Origin: Hormoscilla sp. GUM202
Lineage (GTDB): Bacteria > Cyanobacteriota > Cyanobacteriia > Cyanobacteriales > Desertifilaceae
Assembly (NCBI GenBank): GCA_005518205.2
Contig: RFFC02000034.1
Location: forward strand, 1 to 64,000
Reading direction: 5' to 3'
DNA length: 64,000 nucleotides
Position numbers and translations under genes: made by a program. Under the pieces are notes generated by a model, which saw nothing but the letters and a program-made list of their open reading frames with translations, had not been told where the DNA came from and did not search any database. Of the stretch, positions 1-8,340 are shown piece after piece; the stretch's first letter is position 1; each line of letters begins with the position of its first letter.

Positions 1-391
1 GCCGTCGGGTCCAAAAATTATGCCATCGGGCCTATCTAGTCCTCCACCGGAGGCAAAAACATCTAGAAAAAATCCAGGCGTTGCACAATTACGGGATGAT
101 GGGCATAGTTGCAGAAGTCTTAAACCTAGACTACAAGCCAGTTTAAGTTATGTGCATGCGTAGGCATCATCCCCAAAATGTGCAACGCCAAAATCCAGTT
201 GTGCCGTCGTAACGCAGCACTTGGTCGGTTAGGCTACTGCTGACATAGAGGTTCCCATCAGGTCCGAAGGTTAGGCCAAAGGGATTATCCAGTCCTCCAC
301 CAGAGGCGAAAACATCTAGAAAAAAGCCTGTTGTTGCATCATAGCGCAAAACTTCGTCACTATTTGCGCTGCTGACAAGTAAAAATTCCAT
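1..391 (-). pseudogene. beta-propeller (NHL-like) protein, copy A, MITE-disrupted and cut by window edge
   Basis: The protein starts at 391 and runs leftward off the window. It is built from repeats of about 42 residues with the pattern GLTFGPDGNLYVSS..TDQVLRYDGTTG, typical of NHL/SMP-30-type beta-propeller blades. There is no enzymatic motif, so a binding or surface role is only a guess. A 113-bp MITE at 77-189 interrupts the reading frame after about 65 codons. The intact sequence of the same stretch is seen in copy B near 2600-2630. It is the first of two tandem copies of this gene start. Confidence 0.75.
77..189. mobile_element. MITE, 113 bp, IS1-like ends (copy 1)
   Basis: Ends are GGCGTTGCACA and TGTGCAACGCC, the same as those of the IS1-family elements at 1186 and 9150. 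It is flanked by an 8-bp direct repeat AAAATCCA (69-76 and 190-197). The empty site is present in copy B of the tandem duplication. It carries no coding capacity and was probably moved in trans by the IS1-family transposase. Confidence 0.9.
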
Positions 392-1185
392 AATTTACTC
401 CTGACTTATCCGATCGCCCCACCATCGAGGGTTTACGAGAACAGAATAACGCAGTCTCTCTCAGTTATGCAAGTTAAGTTTTGTTTATCGATACCGATCT
501 GCAAGCAAGGCACGATCGCGATCGCCCTCACCGTCACCGACCCCAGGCGATCGCGTCTGGGCACCGGTAGCCGGGGCACCGCAGTAGCCGGGGCACGGCG
601 GCAGTTACATTTTTCATTTTTCCCGATAATCTGCTGATGCCGTGCCCCTACATTTTCGACTGCGATCGCACTTTCCGTGGCGGGCGATCGCGCCATTTCC
701 CGCCAATATAGAATAACAATGGTAACAATGTAGGGGCACGGCATCGATCACATCAGGGTATCAACCTAAATCTATCTATTGCCGTGCCCCGGCGCCACAG
801 CCCGATCGCATTTTCTCGGCGATGCATCTTCGGTGGGCGGGCGATCGCGTCTGGGCACCAGTTGCCGGGGCACGGCGGTAGTTACATTTTGTATTTTTTC
901 CGCTCATTTGTGGATGCCGTGCCCCTACATTTTCGACTGCGCGATCGCACCTTCCCTGGCGGGCGATCGCGCCAGGGACAGCCAATATAGAATAACAATG
1001 GTAACAATGGTAGGGGCACGGCATCGATAATATCAGGGTATCAACCGAAATCTATCTATTGCCGTGCCCCGGCGTCAGATCCCGATCGCATTTTCGGTGG
1101 GCGATCGCATTTTCCCTGGCGGGCGATCGCGTCTGGGCACCAGCAGCCGGGGCACGGCGGTAGTTACATTTTTCATTTTTACCGA
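392..1185. repeat. palindromic HIP1-rich repeat array
   Basis: No real gene is seen. The region is a run of degenerate units alternating GCCGTGCCCCTACATT and its complement AATGTAGGGGCACGGC with GCGATCGC sites. These can fold into long hairpins. Open frames here are by-products of the repeats and recur at 2996-4000. A single unit of the same kind lies at 13990-14057. Confidence 0.8.
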
Positions 1186-2057
1186 GGCGTTGCACATTTA
1201 CGGGATGATAGGTTAATGCATATTATTATAATCTGCAATCTTTCAGGGAGAATTTATAGTTAAGATGAGGGATTTTTACCCATTAGTCAAAATTAGTGCT
1301 ATAATGGAGTGTAAGGCGAATAATTTAGTTAAAGGAGTTGAAAATGAAATGTCCCCGATGTGGTTCTGAAAAAATTAATAAAAATGGTCACAGACGAGGT
1401 AAACAGAATTTGATTTGTAAAGATTGTAACCGTCAGTTTCTCGAACATTATTATCCGCGCGGTTATTCGGAAGATGTCAAGAAAAACTGTTTAACGATGT
1501 ACGTTAATGGTAATGGATTTCGAGGGATTGAAAGAATTACTGGCGTCAGCCATAATACTCAAATTCAATGGGTAAAACAAGCAGCTAAAGAATTACCGTC
1601 AATCCCTGAAAACTATGAGATACCGGAGGTTGCAGAGATTGACGAGTTGCATACTTATGTAAATGAAAAAAAGAAGAAAAAGTGGCTATGTCCAGTTGTA
1701 AATCATTTTAAGCCAGGGATTATAACATGGGTATTAGGAGATCGTTCAGCTGAAACTTTTAAGCCATTGTGGGACATTATAAAATGTTGGCAATGCTTTT
1801 TTTACGTCACTGATGGATGGCCTGTATATCCAATGTTTATTGAAGATATTGACCATATAGTTAGCAAAACATACATGACCCGTGTTGAAGGAGAAAATTG
1901 TCGATTAAGACATTATCTAGCTCGATTAAAAAGTCAAACATTATGTTACTCAAAATCATCAGAAATGTTGAGGCTTTCAATTAAGCTATTATTGCACTAT
2001 CTACGTTATGATTTTGTACCTGTCCCTAGTTAAATCATCCCGTAAATGTGCAACGCC
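1186..2057 (+). mobile_element. IS1-family insertion sequence, copy A, 872 bp
   Basis: Inverted ends start GGCGTTGCACATTTACGGGA and are matched in reverse at 2034-2057. A 9-bp target duplication TTTTACCGA lies at 1177-1185 and 2058-2066. The uninterrupted target is visible in the second tandem copy near 3713. The 8-9 bp duplication and single transposase fit the IS1 family. Confidence 0.92.
1344..2033 (+). CDS. IS1-family transposase
   Basis: The protein is about 229 residues. It has an N-terminal zinc-finger module (CPRCGS...CKDC) and a DDE-type core with EIDELHTYV, YVTDGWPVYP and the terminal acidic region TRVEGENCRLRHYLARL. The ATG at 1344 follows AAAGGAG at 1331-1337; an upstream TTG at 1338 is less likely. 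Compared with copy B this version has a 9-bp insertion (WQC before FFYVTDG) and a Cys in place of Trp in the core. The frame is open, but activity is uncertain. Confidence 0.88.
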   Translation: MKCPRCGSEKINKNGHRRGKQNLICKDCNRQFLEHYYPRGYSEDVKKNCLTMYVNGNGFRGIERITGVSHNTQIQWVKQAAKELPSIPENYEIPEVAEIDELHTYVNEKKKKKWLCPVVNHFKPGIITWVLGDRSAETFKPLWDIIKCWQCFFYVTDGWPVYPMFIEDIDHIVSKTYMTRVEGENCRLRHYLARLKSQTLCYSKSSEMLRLSIKLLLHYLRYDFVPVPS

Positions 2058-2817
2058 TTTTACCGATAATAATAGATGCCGTGCCCCTACATTTTCGACT
2101 GCGATCGCATTTTCGGTGGGCGGGCGATCGCGCCAGGGACAGCCAATATACAATAACAATTGTAGGGGCACGGCATCGATAACAGATGGGTATCAACCTA
2201 AATATATCTATAATAAAGAATCCCGTTGTACCATCGTAGCGCAACACTTCGTCACTATTTGCGCTGCTGACATAGAAGTTGCCATCGGGTCCGAAGGTTA
2301 AACCTGTATTGGGATGATCCAGCCCTCCACCAGAGGCGAAAACATCCAGAAAGACTCCCGTTGTGCCGTCGTAGCGCAGCACTTGGTCTGTGCCTTCACT
2401 ACTGACATAAAGATTCCCATCCGGTCCGAATGTTATACCAGTAGGACCATCCAGTCCTCCACCGGAGGCGAAAACATCCAGAAAGAATCCCGTTGTGCCG
2501 TCGTAGCGCAGCACTTGGTCAGTTCCAAGGCTGCCCACATAGAGGTTGCCGTCGGGTCCAAAAATTATGCCATCGGGCCTATCTAGTCCTCCACCGGAGG
2601 CAAAAACATCTAGAAAAAATCCAGTTGTGCCGTCGTAACGCAGCACTTGGTCGGTTAGGCTACTGCTGACATAGAGGTTCCCATCAGGTCCGAAGGTTAG
2701 GCCAAAGGGATTATCCAGTCCTCCACCAGAGGCGAAAACATCTAGAAAAAAGCCTGTTGTTGCATCATAGCGCAAAACTTCGTCACTATTTGCGCTGCTG
2801 ACAAGTAAAAATTCCAT
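2035..2817 (-). pseudogene. beta-propeller (NHL-like) protein, copy B, 3' end replaced
   Basis: Starts MEFLLVSSANSDEVLRYD and carries about five propeller blades, so it is the same gene as at 391. At 2212 the duplication junction replaces the rest of the gene with palindromic repeat DNA, giving a nonsense tail after about 202 residues. The residues after GTTGFF are read from the repeat array and are not homologous protein. A complete gene would be expected to the left of the window. Confidence 0.75.
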
Positions 2818-2882
2818 AATTTACTCCTGACTTATCCGATCGCCCCACCATCGAGGGTTTACGAGAACAGAATAACGCAGTC

Positions 2883-2995
2883 GGCGTTGCACAATTACGG
2901 GATGATGGGCATAGTTGCAGAAGTCTTAAACCTAGACTACAAGCCAGTTTCAGTTATGTGCAAAAAAGGGCATCATCCCCAAAATGTGCAACGCC
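2883..2995. mobile_element. MITE, 113 bp, IS1-like ends (copy 2)
   Basis: Nearly identical to the element at 77-189 but at a different site. It is flanked by the 8-bp duplication ACGCAGTC (2875-2882 and 2996-3003). The empty target is present in copy A near 450-460. Confidence 0.9.
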
Positions 2996-4161
2996 ACGCA
3001 GTCTCTCTCAGTTATGCAAGTTAAGTTTTGTTTATCGATACCGATCTGCAAGCAAGGCACGATCGCGATCGCCCTCACCGTCACCGACCCCAGGCGATCG
3101 CGTCTGGGCACCGGTAGCCGGGGCACCGCAGTAGCCGGGGCACGGCGGCAGTTACATTTTTCATTTTTCCCGATAATCTGCTGATGCCGTGCCCCTACAT
3201 TTTCGACTGCGATCGCACTTTCCGTGGCGGGCGATCGCGCCATTTCCCGCCAATATAGAATAACAATGGTAACAATGTAGGGGCACGGCATCGATCACAT
3301 CAGGGTATCAACCTAAATCTATCTATTGCCGTGCCCCGGCGCCACAGCCCGATCGCATTTTCTCGGCGATGCATCTTCGGTGGGCGGGCGATCGCGTCTG
3401 GGCACCAGTTGCCGGGGCACGGCGGTAGTTACATTTTGTATTTTTTCCGCTCATTTGTGGATGCCGTGCCCCTACATTTTCGACTGCGCGATCGCACCTT
3501 CCCTGGCGGGCGATCGCGCCAGGGACAGCCAATATAGAATAACAATGGTAACAATGGTAGGGGCACGGCATCGATAATATCAGGGTATCAACCGAAATCT
3601 ATCTATTGCCGTGCCCCGGCGTCAGATCCCGATCGCATTTTCGGTGGGCGATCGCATTTTCCCTGGCGGGCGATCGCGTCTGGGCACCAGCAGCCGGGGC
3701 ACGGCGGTAGTTACATTTTTCATTTTTACCGATAATAATAGATGCCGTGCCCCTACATTTTCGACTGCGATCGCATTTTCGGTGGGCGGGCGATCGCGCC
3801 AGGGACAGCCAATATACAATAACAATTGTAGGGGCACGGCATCGATAACAGATGGGTATCAACCTAAATATATCTATTGCCGTGCCCCGGCGCCACAGCC
3901 CGATCGCATTTTCCCTGGCAGGCGATCGCATTTTCCCTGGCAGGCGATCGCCATCACCATCACCGATCCCAGGCGATCGCATCTTTGACTGCTGATGCCG
4001 GGGCCCGGCGGCAATTACCCGGAATGCATTTTTCCCGACGATCGCCTCAGAGTCTCGCGTTACAAAGAGTGGGTGTTGGGTTGAGGCACGAAACCCAACC
4101 TACAGACTTTCTTACTTTCTTTACAATGTTTTCAGTCGGTTTTAACCGACTTTAGCTATTA
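2996..4161. repeat. palindromic HIP1-rich repeat array, copy B and extension
   Basis: Repeats the array of 430-1185 and 2058-2211 and then adds further degenerate units to about 4000. The last 150 bp hold a short GGTTGGGTTGAGGCACGAAACCCAACC-like hairpin and a GTCGGTTTTAACCGAC palindrome. No gene is seen. Confidence 0.75.
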
Positions 4162-4183
4162 GCCGGGGGTTTGAACCCCCGGC
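4162..4183. terminator. palindrome downstream of the ABC permease gene
   Basis: GCCGGGGGTT followed by TGAACCCCCGGC forms a strong stem 17 bp beyond the permease stop codon, so it could end that transcript. The same palindrome with the flank ggcgggccatga recurs near 18170, 19555, 25935 and 53630, so it is also a dispersed repeat. Confidence 0.4.
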
Positions 4184-4199
4184 GGGCCATGAAACTAAT

Positions 4200-4997
4200 C
4201 TATGAACGTTGGAAGCGCAAAGTTTCAATTGATTGGGCGGTGAGGAATATGCCGACAAAGATGTAACTAGCAAACGCAATGATACTGCCGCTATCTAGCA
4301 CTCCTTTGACCAGATTAGAATAATTTTTCAGCAAGGATAAATGTCCCAAAGCCTCTCCCACGTTACCGCCTACCCCCTCCGCGATCGAGTCTATCACCCA
4401 GAGGAACAAAATTAGCCCGAAAGTGAATACCGCTGCCAGCAAGGTACTATCCGTCAGAGAAGAAATGAACATTCCCAGAGACAACACGCTGCCAGCTAGC
4501 AAGATTACTCCCAGATGTCCTACCAAGGGCACTCCTAGTTGGACTGGGGTATCCGCTGCACTCATGGCATAGATTTCATATAATAGCAGAGGCAGCACCA
4601 TCGCGATCGAAAACGTGAGCGCACCTAATAATTTCCCCGTTGCTACCGCCCAGTTAGTAATGGGCGAAGTCGCTAACAGTTCTAAAGTACCCCGCTTGCG
4701 TTCCTCTGCGTACAGTCCCATGGACAGCATCGGCATGATGAATAATACCAGATTTCCCATCACCCCTAAGAAAAATTGCTGGAACTGGTACGGCACATCG
4801 ATCGGGATCGCATTTCCCATCTGGTCGTTAAAAGCAGCTTGGGCGATAATTCCCGTCGGTCCCAGCAAAAGCGCCGCAAAGAAGAATCCTGCTAATAACC
4901 AGAATACACCCGCGATCGCGTAGGCCAAGGGGGAGGCAAAATAGCCCTGTAACTCCTTACGATAGATTGCCACAACGTTACTGAAGATCGCAAACAT
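4200..4997 (-). CDS. ABC-2 type transporter permease
   Basis: A 265-residue membrane protein with about six hydrophobic segments. Its N-terminus (YRKELQGYFASPLAYA) is typical of ABC-2 permeases of the GldF/NosY type. It forms an exporter with the ATPase encoded just upstream: the ATPase stop and this ATG overlap by one base (TGATG at 4995-4999), so translation is coupled. The TTG at 5000 would add one residue and is unlikely. The substrate cannot be told from sequence. Confidence 0.85.
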   Translation of the reverse strand: MFAIFSNVVAIYRKELQGYFASPLAYAIAGVFWLLAGFFFAALLLGPTGIIAQAAFNDQMGNAIPIDVPYQFQQFFLGVMGNLVLFIMPMLSMGLYAEERKRGTLELLATSPITNWAVATGKLLGALTFSIAMVLPLLLYEIYAMSAADTPVQLGVPLVGHLGVILLAGSVLSLGMFISSLTDSTLLAAVFTFGLILFLWVIDSIAEGVGGNVGEALGHLSLLKNYSNLVKGVLDSGSIIAFASYIFVGIFLTAQSIETLRFQRS

Positions 4998-5962
4998 CAA
5001 ACTGCAACTCCTAGATCTGCATCTTCTACTGTAGTCAATTCTAAGAATACCCGTTCCAAATTCACCCGGTTGCGCCGCATCTCGTAGATACCGACTCCAG
5101 CTTGCACCAAAGCAGCAGCTATATCCCGACCCGGTTCTGCTCCCGATTCCGATATTACCTGAATTAAGTAACGATTTGCCCCGACATTTTCGGCAGGCAC
5201 GGATAATACCCGACCTACTCCTGGGACAACTGCTAGCAACTGCTGAACCGCAGTCACATCTGTATCCAGTTCCAGTTCGTACCCCGACCCACCGGCTAAC
5301 TGCGCCATCAAATTTTCCGGCGAGTCAGTGGCCACCACCCGCCCGCCATTGATAATGGTCACCCGGCTGCAAGTCGTGCTCACTTCGGGCAAGATATGGG
5401 TAGAGAGGATAATGGTACGATCTCCCGCCAGACTTTTAATTAAATTCCGCACCTCGATGATTTGCCGAGGGTCCAGACCCACCGTCGGTTCGTCCATAAT
5501 AATCACGGGCGGGTCGTGAACGATCGCCTGAGCAATGCCCACCCGCTGCCGGTAACCTTTAGAAAGCTTGCGAATCAGCAGTTTGCGCTTATCTGCGATC
5601 TGACAGCGTTCGAGGGAATGATTTACCCGATCGCGGCGGTTTTTTCTGGGAACTCCTTTGATCCGGGCCACAAAATGCAGAAAACCCTCCACAGTCATTT
5701 CTGGATAGAGAGGGGGCACTTCGGGCAAATAACCAATCCAGCGGCGCACTTCCAGAGATTTTTCATGGACATCGTAGCCCGCCACCCGGGCCGTGCCCCC
5801 CGATGCGGGCAGATAACCTGCTAAGATCCGCATCGTCGTCGTTTTCCCCGCCCCATTCGGACCCAAGAAGCCCATAATTTCTCCCGGTTTCACCGAGAAT
5901 GTTACATCCTGAATGGCTGGGGTTGAGCCATAGACTTTACTGAGATGCTCGACTTCTATCAT
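4997..5962 (-). CDS. ABC transporter ATP-binding protein (GldA/CcmA-like)
   Basis: A 321-residue ATPase with Walker A GPNGAGKTT (about residue 35), signature LSKGYRQRVGIAQA, Walker B VIIMDEPTVGLDP and an H-loop in STHILPEVS. The C-terminal 90 residues are the extra domain common in drug- and lipid-type ABC-2 exporters. It energises the permease encoded immediately downstream. Confidence 0.9.
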   Translation of the reverse strand: MIEVEHLSKVYGSTPAIQDVTFSVKPGEIMGFLGPNGAGKTTTMRILAGYLPASGGTARVAGYDVHEKSLEVRRWIGYLPEVPPLYPEMTVEGFLHFVARIKGVPRKNRRDRVNHSLERCQIADKRKLLIRKLSKGYRQRVGIAQAIVHDPPVIIMDEPTVGLDPRQIIEVRNLIKSLAGDRTIILSTHILPEVSTTCSRVTIINGGRVVATDSPENLMAQLAGGSGYELELDTDVTAVQQLLAVVPGVGRVLSVPAENVGANRYLIQVISESGAEPGRDIAAALVQAGVGIYEMRRNRVNLERVFLELTTVEDADLGVAV

Positions 5963-6139
5963 TCTACCCGCACAGCAGTTGTTGTCTTTCCCTCTGTCCT
6001 TGTACTATAGCAGTCTATCATATGTCAAACTTACCGCGTCTGTCAAGCCTTTCACCCATTCTGGGACAGCTTGCTATATCTGCCCCTCATATGCTATCTT
6101 GATGATTGTTGCGACAGTGCCCCCCTCAGAGGTGACATA

Positions 6140-6436
6140 ATGAGCCAAACCCTTGTACTTCATCTGAGCGATGAAGCCTATACCCTCATTCAACAGCAAG
6201 CAGAAGCAGCTAACCTTTCCCCCTCACAACTAGCAGTGACTTGGGTGTCACAACTTGCTGTGAGGCAAGTCGAACGGGGCCTCTATTTAAAATTGGGGCG
6301 AACTGAAGCCGAGAAACAGGCAGCCAGAGAACGCTTTGAAAGTCACTTTGGTGAGATCGATTTTGGTTATCCCACCGGGGCCGATAATGAAAGTATTGAT
6401 GCCGATCTTGCCAGGGAGTACGCTGACAATCATTAG
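6140..6436 (+). CDS. putative antitoxin partner of a PIN toxin
   Basis: A 98-residue protein with an N-terminal helical segment (LSDEAYTLIQQQAEAANLSPSQLAVTW) resembling small DNA-binding antitoxins, followed by an acidic tail ending DADLAREYADNH. The ATG at 6140 follows GAGGTGAC; the earlier in-frame ATG at 6071 is unlikely. It lies 8 bp before the PIN toxin gene, the usual antitoxin-first order. Confidence 0.7.
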   Translation: MSQTLVLHLSDEAYTLIQQQAEAANLSPSQLAVTWVSQLAVRQVERGLYLKLGRTEAEKQAARERFESHFGEIDFGYPTGADNESIDADLAREYADNH

Positions 6437-6444
6437 AAAAATGT

Positions 6445-6840
6445 ATGCTTCTAGATACTTCTGGTTTACTGTGCTTGCAATACCAGTCTGAACCATCCCA
6501 CGTACAAGCCTGTAATTTCTATAGTAATGCCTCCCTCAGGTTTGTTCACAATTACATTTTGGCTGAATACGTAGCTTTAGCAAATGCGCGTCGTTTTCCC
6601 CCCTTGACTGCTGTTAGATTTGTTGTCGATATTGTGGAGAACCCAGATATTGAAACTGTATGGGTGGATGAGCCGTTGCACCGGGAAGCAATTAATCTTC
6701 TGATGGCGCGACTTGACAAAAGCTATTCTTTATGCGATGCTGTTAGCTTTGTCCTGATGCGTCAGCGCGGCATTACGGAAGCTCTGACAACCGATCGCCA
6801 TTTCGAGCAAGAAGGTTTTCGTCGCTTGCTGCTGCCCTAA
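6445..6840 (+). CDS. PIN-domain toxin (VapC-like)
   Basis: A 131-residue PIN nuclease. Visible acidic residues are D4 (LLDTSG), E in LAEYVALA, D in YSLCDAVSF and D in LTTDRHFEQEGF. The family cleaves RNA and is held in check by the upstream antitoxin. Length is normal and all catalytic positions seem present, so the pair looks functional. Confidence 0.85.
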   Translation: MLLDTSGLLCLQYQSEPSHVQACNFYSNASLRFVHNYILAEYVALANARRFPPLTAVRFVVDIVENPDIETVWVDEPLHREAINLLMARLDKSYSLCDAVSFVLMRQRGITEALTTDRHFEQEGFRRLLLP

Positions 6841-6950
6841 GGGCTAACCTAACTGGTGGCGATCGACAAGTAGTGATCGCGACTGACAACTAATCCAAAG
6901 GAATATGAGGGGTAAGACCCCACACCCCACTCAAGGAGAGAAGTCCTACA

Positions 6951-7076
6951 ATGAAGCAGAAGTTGCCAAGAGATAATTGGCGATCGCCCGCACCACCCGC
7001 GACAGCGCTGGGGGCGGTACTGGCGGTGGGGGCGATGATGCCGAACGGCCCTGGTCCAATCGAAAAAAATGCTTGA
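6951..7076 (+). CDS. small peptide upstream of cyanobactin-type precursors
   Basis: Encodes 41 residues beginning MKQKLPRDNWRSPAPPA and ending GPGPIEKNA, with an AAGGAGAG box about 10 bp upstream. It lies on the same strand and 78 bp before the first precursor. MKxK, a P at position 6 and the AP pair recall the leaders of its neighbours, so it could be a diverged third precursor, but no core/recognition pattern is evident. It may equally be chance. Confidence 0.35.
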   Translation: MKQKLPRDNWRSPAPPATALGAVLAVGAMMPNGPGPIEKNA

Positions 7077-7154
7077 CTTGGGTTGACAGGAAATGTGCTG
7101 TTAGGATAGAAGAGAAGAAGAACAAACAAGCAAAAACAAGAGAGTAATTAGAGC

Positions 7155-7313
7155 ATGAAAAAGAAAACATTGCAGCCTCAATTAGCAGCTCCAGTGCAGC
7201 GGACAACGACGGCAACAAGTAGTGCGGCAGTGGCAGGGGGAGTGCTTCCGGCGGAACGCGGTCTGTTTTTCCCGGAATGCTCATTTCCCTTTGCAGGGGA
7301 TGCCGCTAAGTAA
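7155..7313 (+). CDS. cyanobactin-type RiPP precursor peptide 1
   Basis: A 52-residue peptide. The leader MKKKTLQPQLAAPVQRTTT has the LxPQ..APVQR signature of PatE-like cyanobactin precursors. Then come GGVLPAE as N-terminal recognition sequence, the predicted core RGLFFPECSFP ending in Pro (residues 35-45), and a C-terminal follower FAGDAAK. The Phe-Ala-Gly-Asp start after a core Pro fits PatG-type macrocyclase recognition. The start region (gagcATGAAAAAGAAAACAT) is almost identical to that of the next gene. No PatA, PatD, PatG or PatF-like gene is in the window, so processing would need enzymes elsewhere. Confidence 0.78.
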   Translation: MKKKTLQPQLAAPVQRTTTATSSAAVAGGVLPAERGLFFPECSFPFAGDAAK

Positions 7314-7404
7314 CCCCGACAGCATCACCGAACTATATCGCGTCGGGAGCATCTTCCGAACTTCGGGGTTAAGCGATAGTCAAACAACAACAGAGTAAAC
7401 GAGC
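7314..7404. other. spacer between precursor genes with long inverted repeat
   Basis: TAACCCCGA at 7311-7319 is perfectly complementary to TCGGGGTTA at 7363-7371, enclosing 43 nt. The stem could shape the bicistronic transcript; there is no T-run, so it is not a clear terminator. Confidence 0.4.
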
Positions 7405-7563
7405 ATGAAAAAGAAAACATTTCGGCCTCAATTAACAGCCCCAGTGCAGCGGACGGTAACAACAGCTACTACATCCTCCTTAGGGGGAGTTTCCCCAGCT
7501 GAGTATGGCATTAATGTGCCGCCAGACTGCGTATATCCATTTGCCGCAAATTCTGCTAAGTAG
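7405..7563 (+). CDS. cyanobactin-type RiPP precursor peptide 2
   Basis: Also 52 residues. The leader MKKKTFRPQLTAPVQRTVT is conserved with precursor 1. The recognition motif GGVSPAE is conserved, while the core YGINVPPDCVYP (residues 34-45) is entirely different, and the follower FAANSAK is conserved in pattern. Conserved flanks around a hypervariable core ending in Pro are the hallmark of cyanobactin precursor families. Each core contains one Cys, which could be heterocyclised if a PatD-type enzyme exists. Confidence 0.78.
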   Translation: MKKKTFRPQLTAPVQRTVTTATTSSLGGVSPAEYGINVPPDCVYPFAANSAK

Positions 7564-7570
7564 GTTGTAG

Positions 7571-7587
7571 GGTGGGCACCGCCCACC
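7571..7587. terminator. hairpin after the precursor genes
   Basis: GGTGGGC-ACC-GCCCACC forms a 7-bp GC-rich stem 7 bp after the stop of precursor 2, followed by TTAAGC. It is a plausible transcript end, though the T-run is poor. The same sequence occurs as a general cyanobacterial repeat. Confidence 0.4.
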
Positions 7588-7590
7588 TTA

Positions 7591-7690
7591 AGCAATTCAA
7601 AATTCTCTCATTCAAAATTCAAAATTGGGAAAGCCTCTTAGAGCAATGGTTTCAGCTATTGGCCCTATGCAATTTAAAAGCGCGACAGCT
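7591..7690. mobile_element. TA-flanked MITE, 100 bp (copy 1)
   Basis: Runs from AGCAATTCAAAATTC to GCGCGACAGCT with TA on each side. It matches the element at 63125-63223, which splits a reading frame. The 2-bp TA duplication suggests mobilisation by an IS630/Tc1-mariner type transposase. Confidence 0.75.
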
Positions 7691-8340
7691 TATGGTTATA
7701 CATGACTAAAGTGCGATCGGGCATTTTTAGACATCTATTACTCAATCCAATTACCATTAATTATACTAACTGAAGCACGATTAATTTCTTTCGTTGAATC
7801 CGCATCCATGTATAATCTAATTTTGCTCCATAAAACTATCCGCTTCTAGATTGATTTTGAAGCGATCGCGATCGTTATTGTTCTGTTACATTTGTAGTAT
7901 AAAATGCCAAAAAATTGCCCACAAAAGCCCGCTCTTGTGGTAATAAAATCTTCGCTATAGGAGAATGGCAAGCGATCGGGTCGGGAGACTGGCAGTCACG
8001 CGCGAAGTGTGCCCGCGTCACCAGATTTTTGGTGACGGCGACCGAGTTTTTGGCGACGGTGACCAAAAAGCTGGCGACAGTCACCAAAAAGTTGGCGAAC
8101 ATCCATAAGTAGTTCGTAGTTCGTAGTTCGTAGTTCGTAGTTGGACACCAGAGAGCTTCAACTTAGCACAGAGCAAGGGTTATAGCCTTGTTGACTAAAA
8201 CATCAAATATAAAAATGATTTTGCACGACTACTTATATAGGATCCTGACGGACGATCCTTTCCTGAATGGCATCAGGAAAAAATGAAACAGATTTTCTCT
8301 TGACAGGCGATCGGGCAAAAAAATCAGAAACCGGGTTTCT
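7691..8340. other. intergenic, degenerate repeats
   Basis: No convincing gene. 8020-8100 holds three to four degenerate copies of GGTGACCAAAAAGCTGGCGAC (read as VTKKLAT), and 8108-8142 a TTCGTAG array. The rest is AT-rich with HIP1 sites. Confidence 0.5.
8108..8142. repeat. TTCGTAG heptamer array
   Basis: About five head-to-tail copies of TTCGTAG. Read in complement this is ACTACGAA repeated, the same string as the conserved tail of the REP-like hairpins at 30907, 51671 and 61024. Confidence 0.7.

Larger units (their letters stand above)
1..3871. repeat. tandem duplication, unit about 1.66 kb
   Basis: Bases 1-2211 (without the IS at 1186-2057) repeat as 2548-3871. The junction is at 2211/2212, where the palindromic repeat array of copy A runs straight into the propeller gene of copy B. 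Copy B (2212-3871) is a full unit; copy A lacks its first 330 or so bases at the window edge. The copies differ almost only by the insertions: the MITE at 77 and the IS at 1186 in copy A, and the MITE at 2883 in copy B. The duplication is therefore older than all three insertions. Confidence 0.9.

Noticed and set aside
433..1030. Several overlapping open frames of 70-100 codons on both strands
   Set aside because: They lie wholly in the palindromic GCCGTGCCCC/HIP1 repeat array, recur identically at 2950-3990, and have Arg/Ala/Pro-rich, unprotein-like composition.
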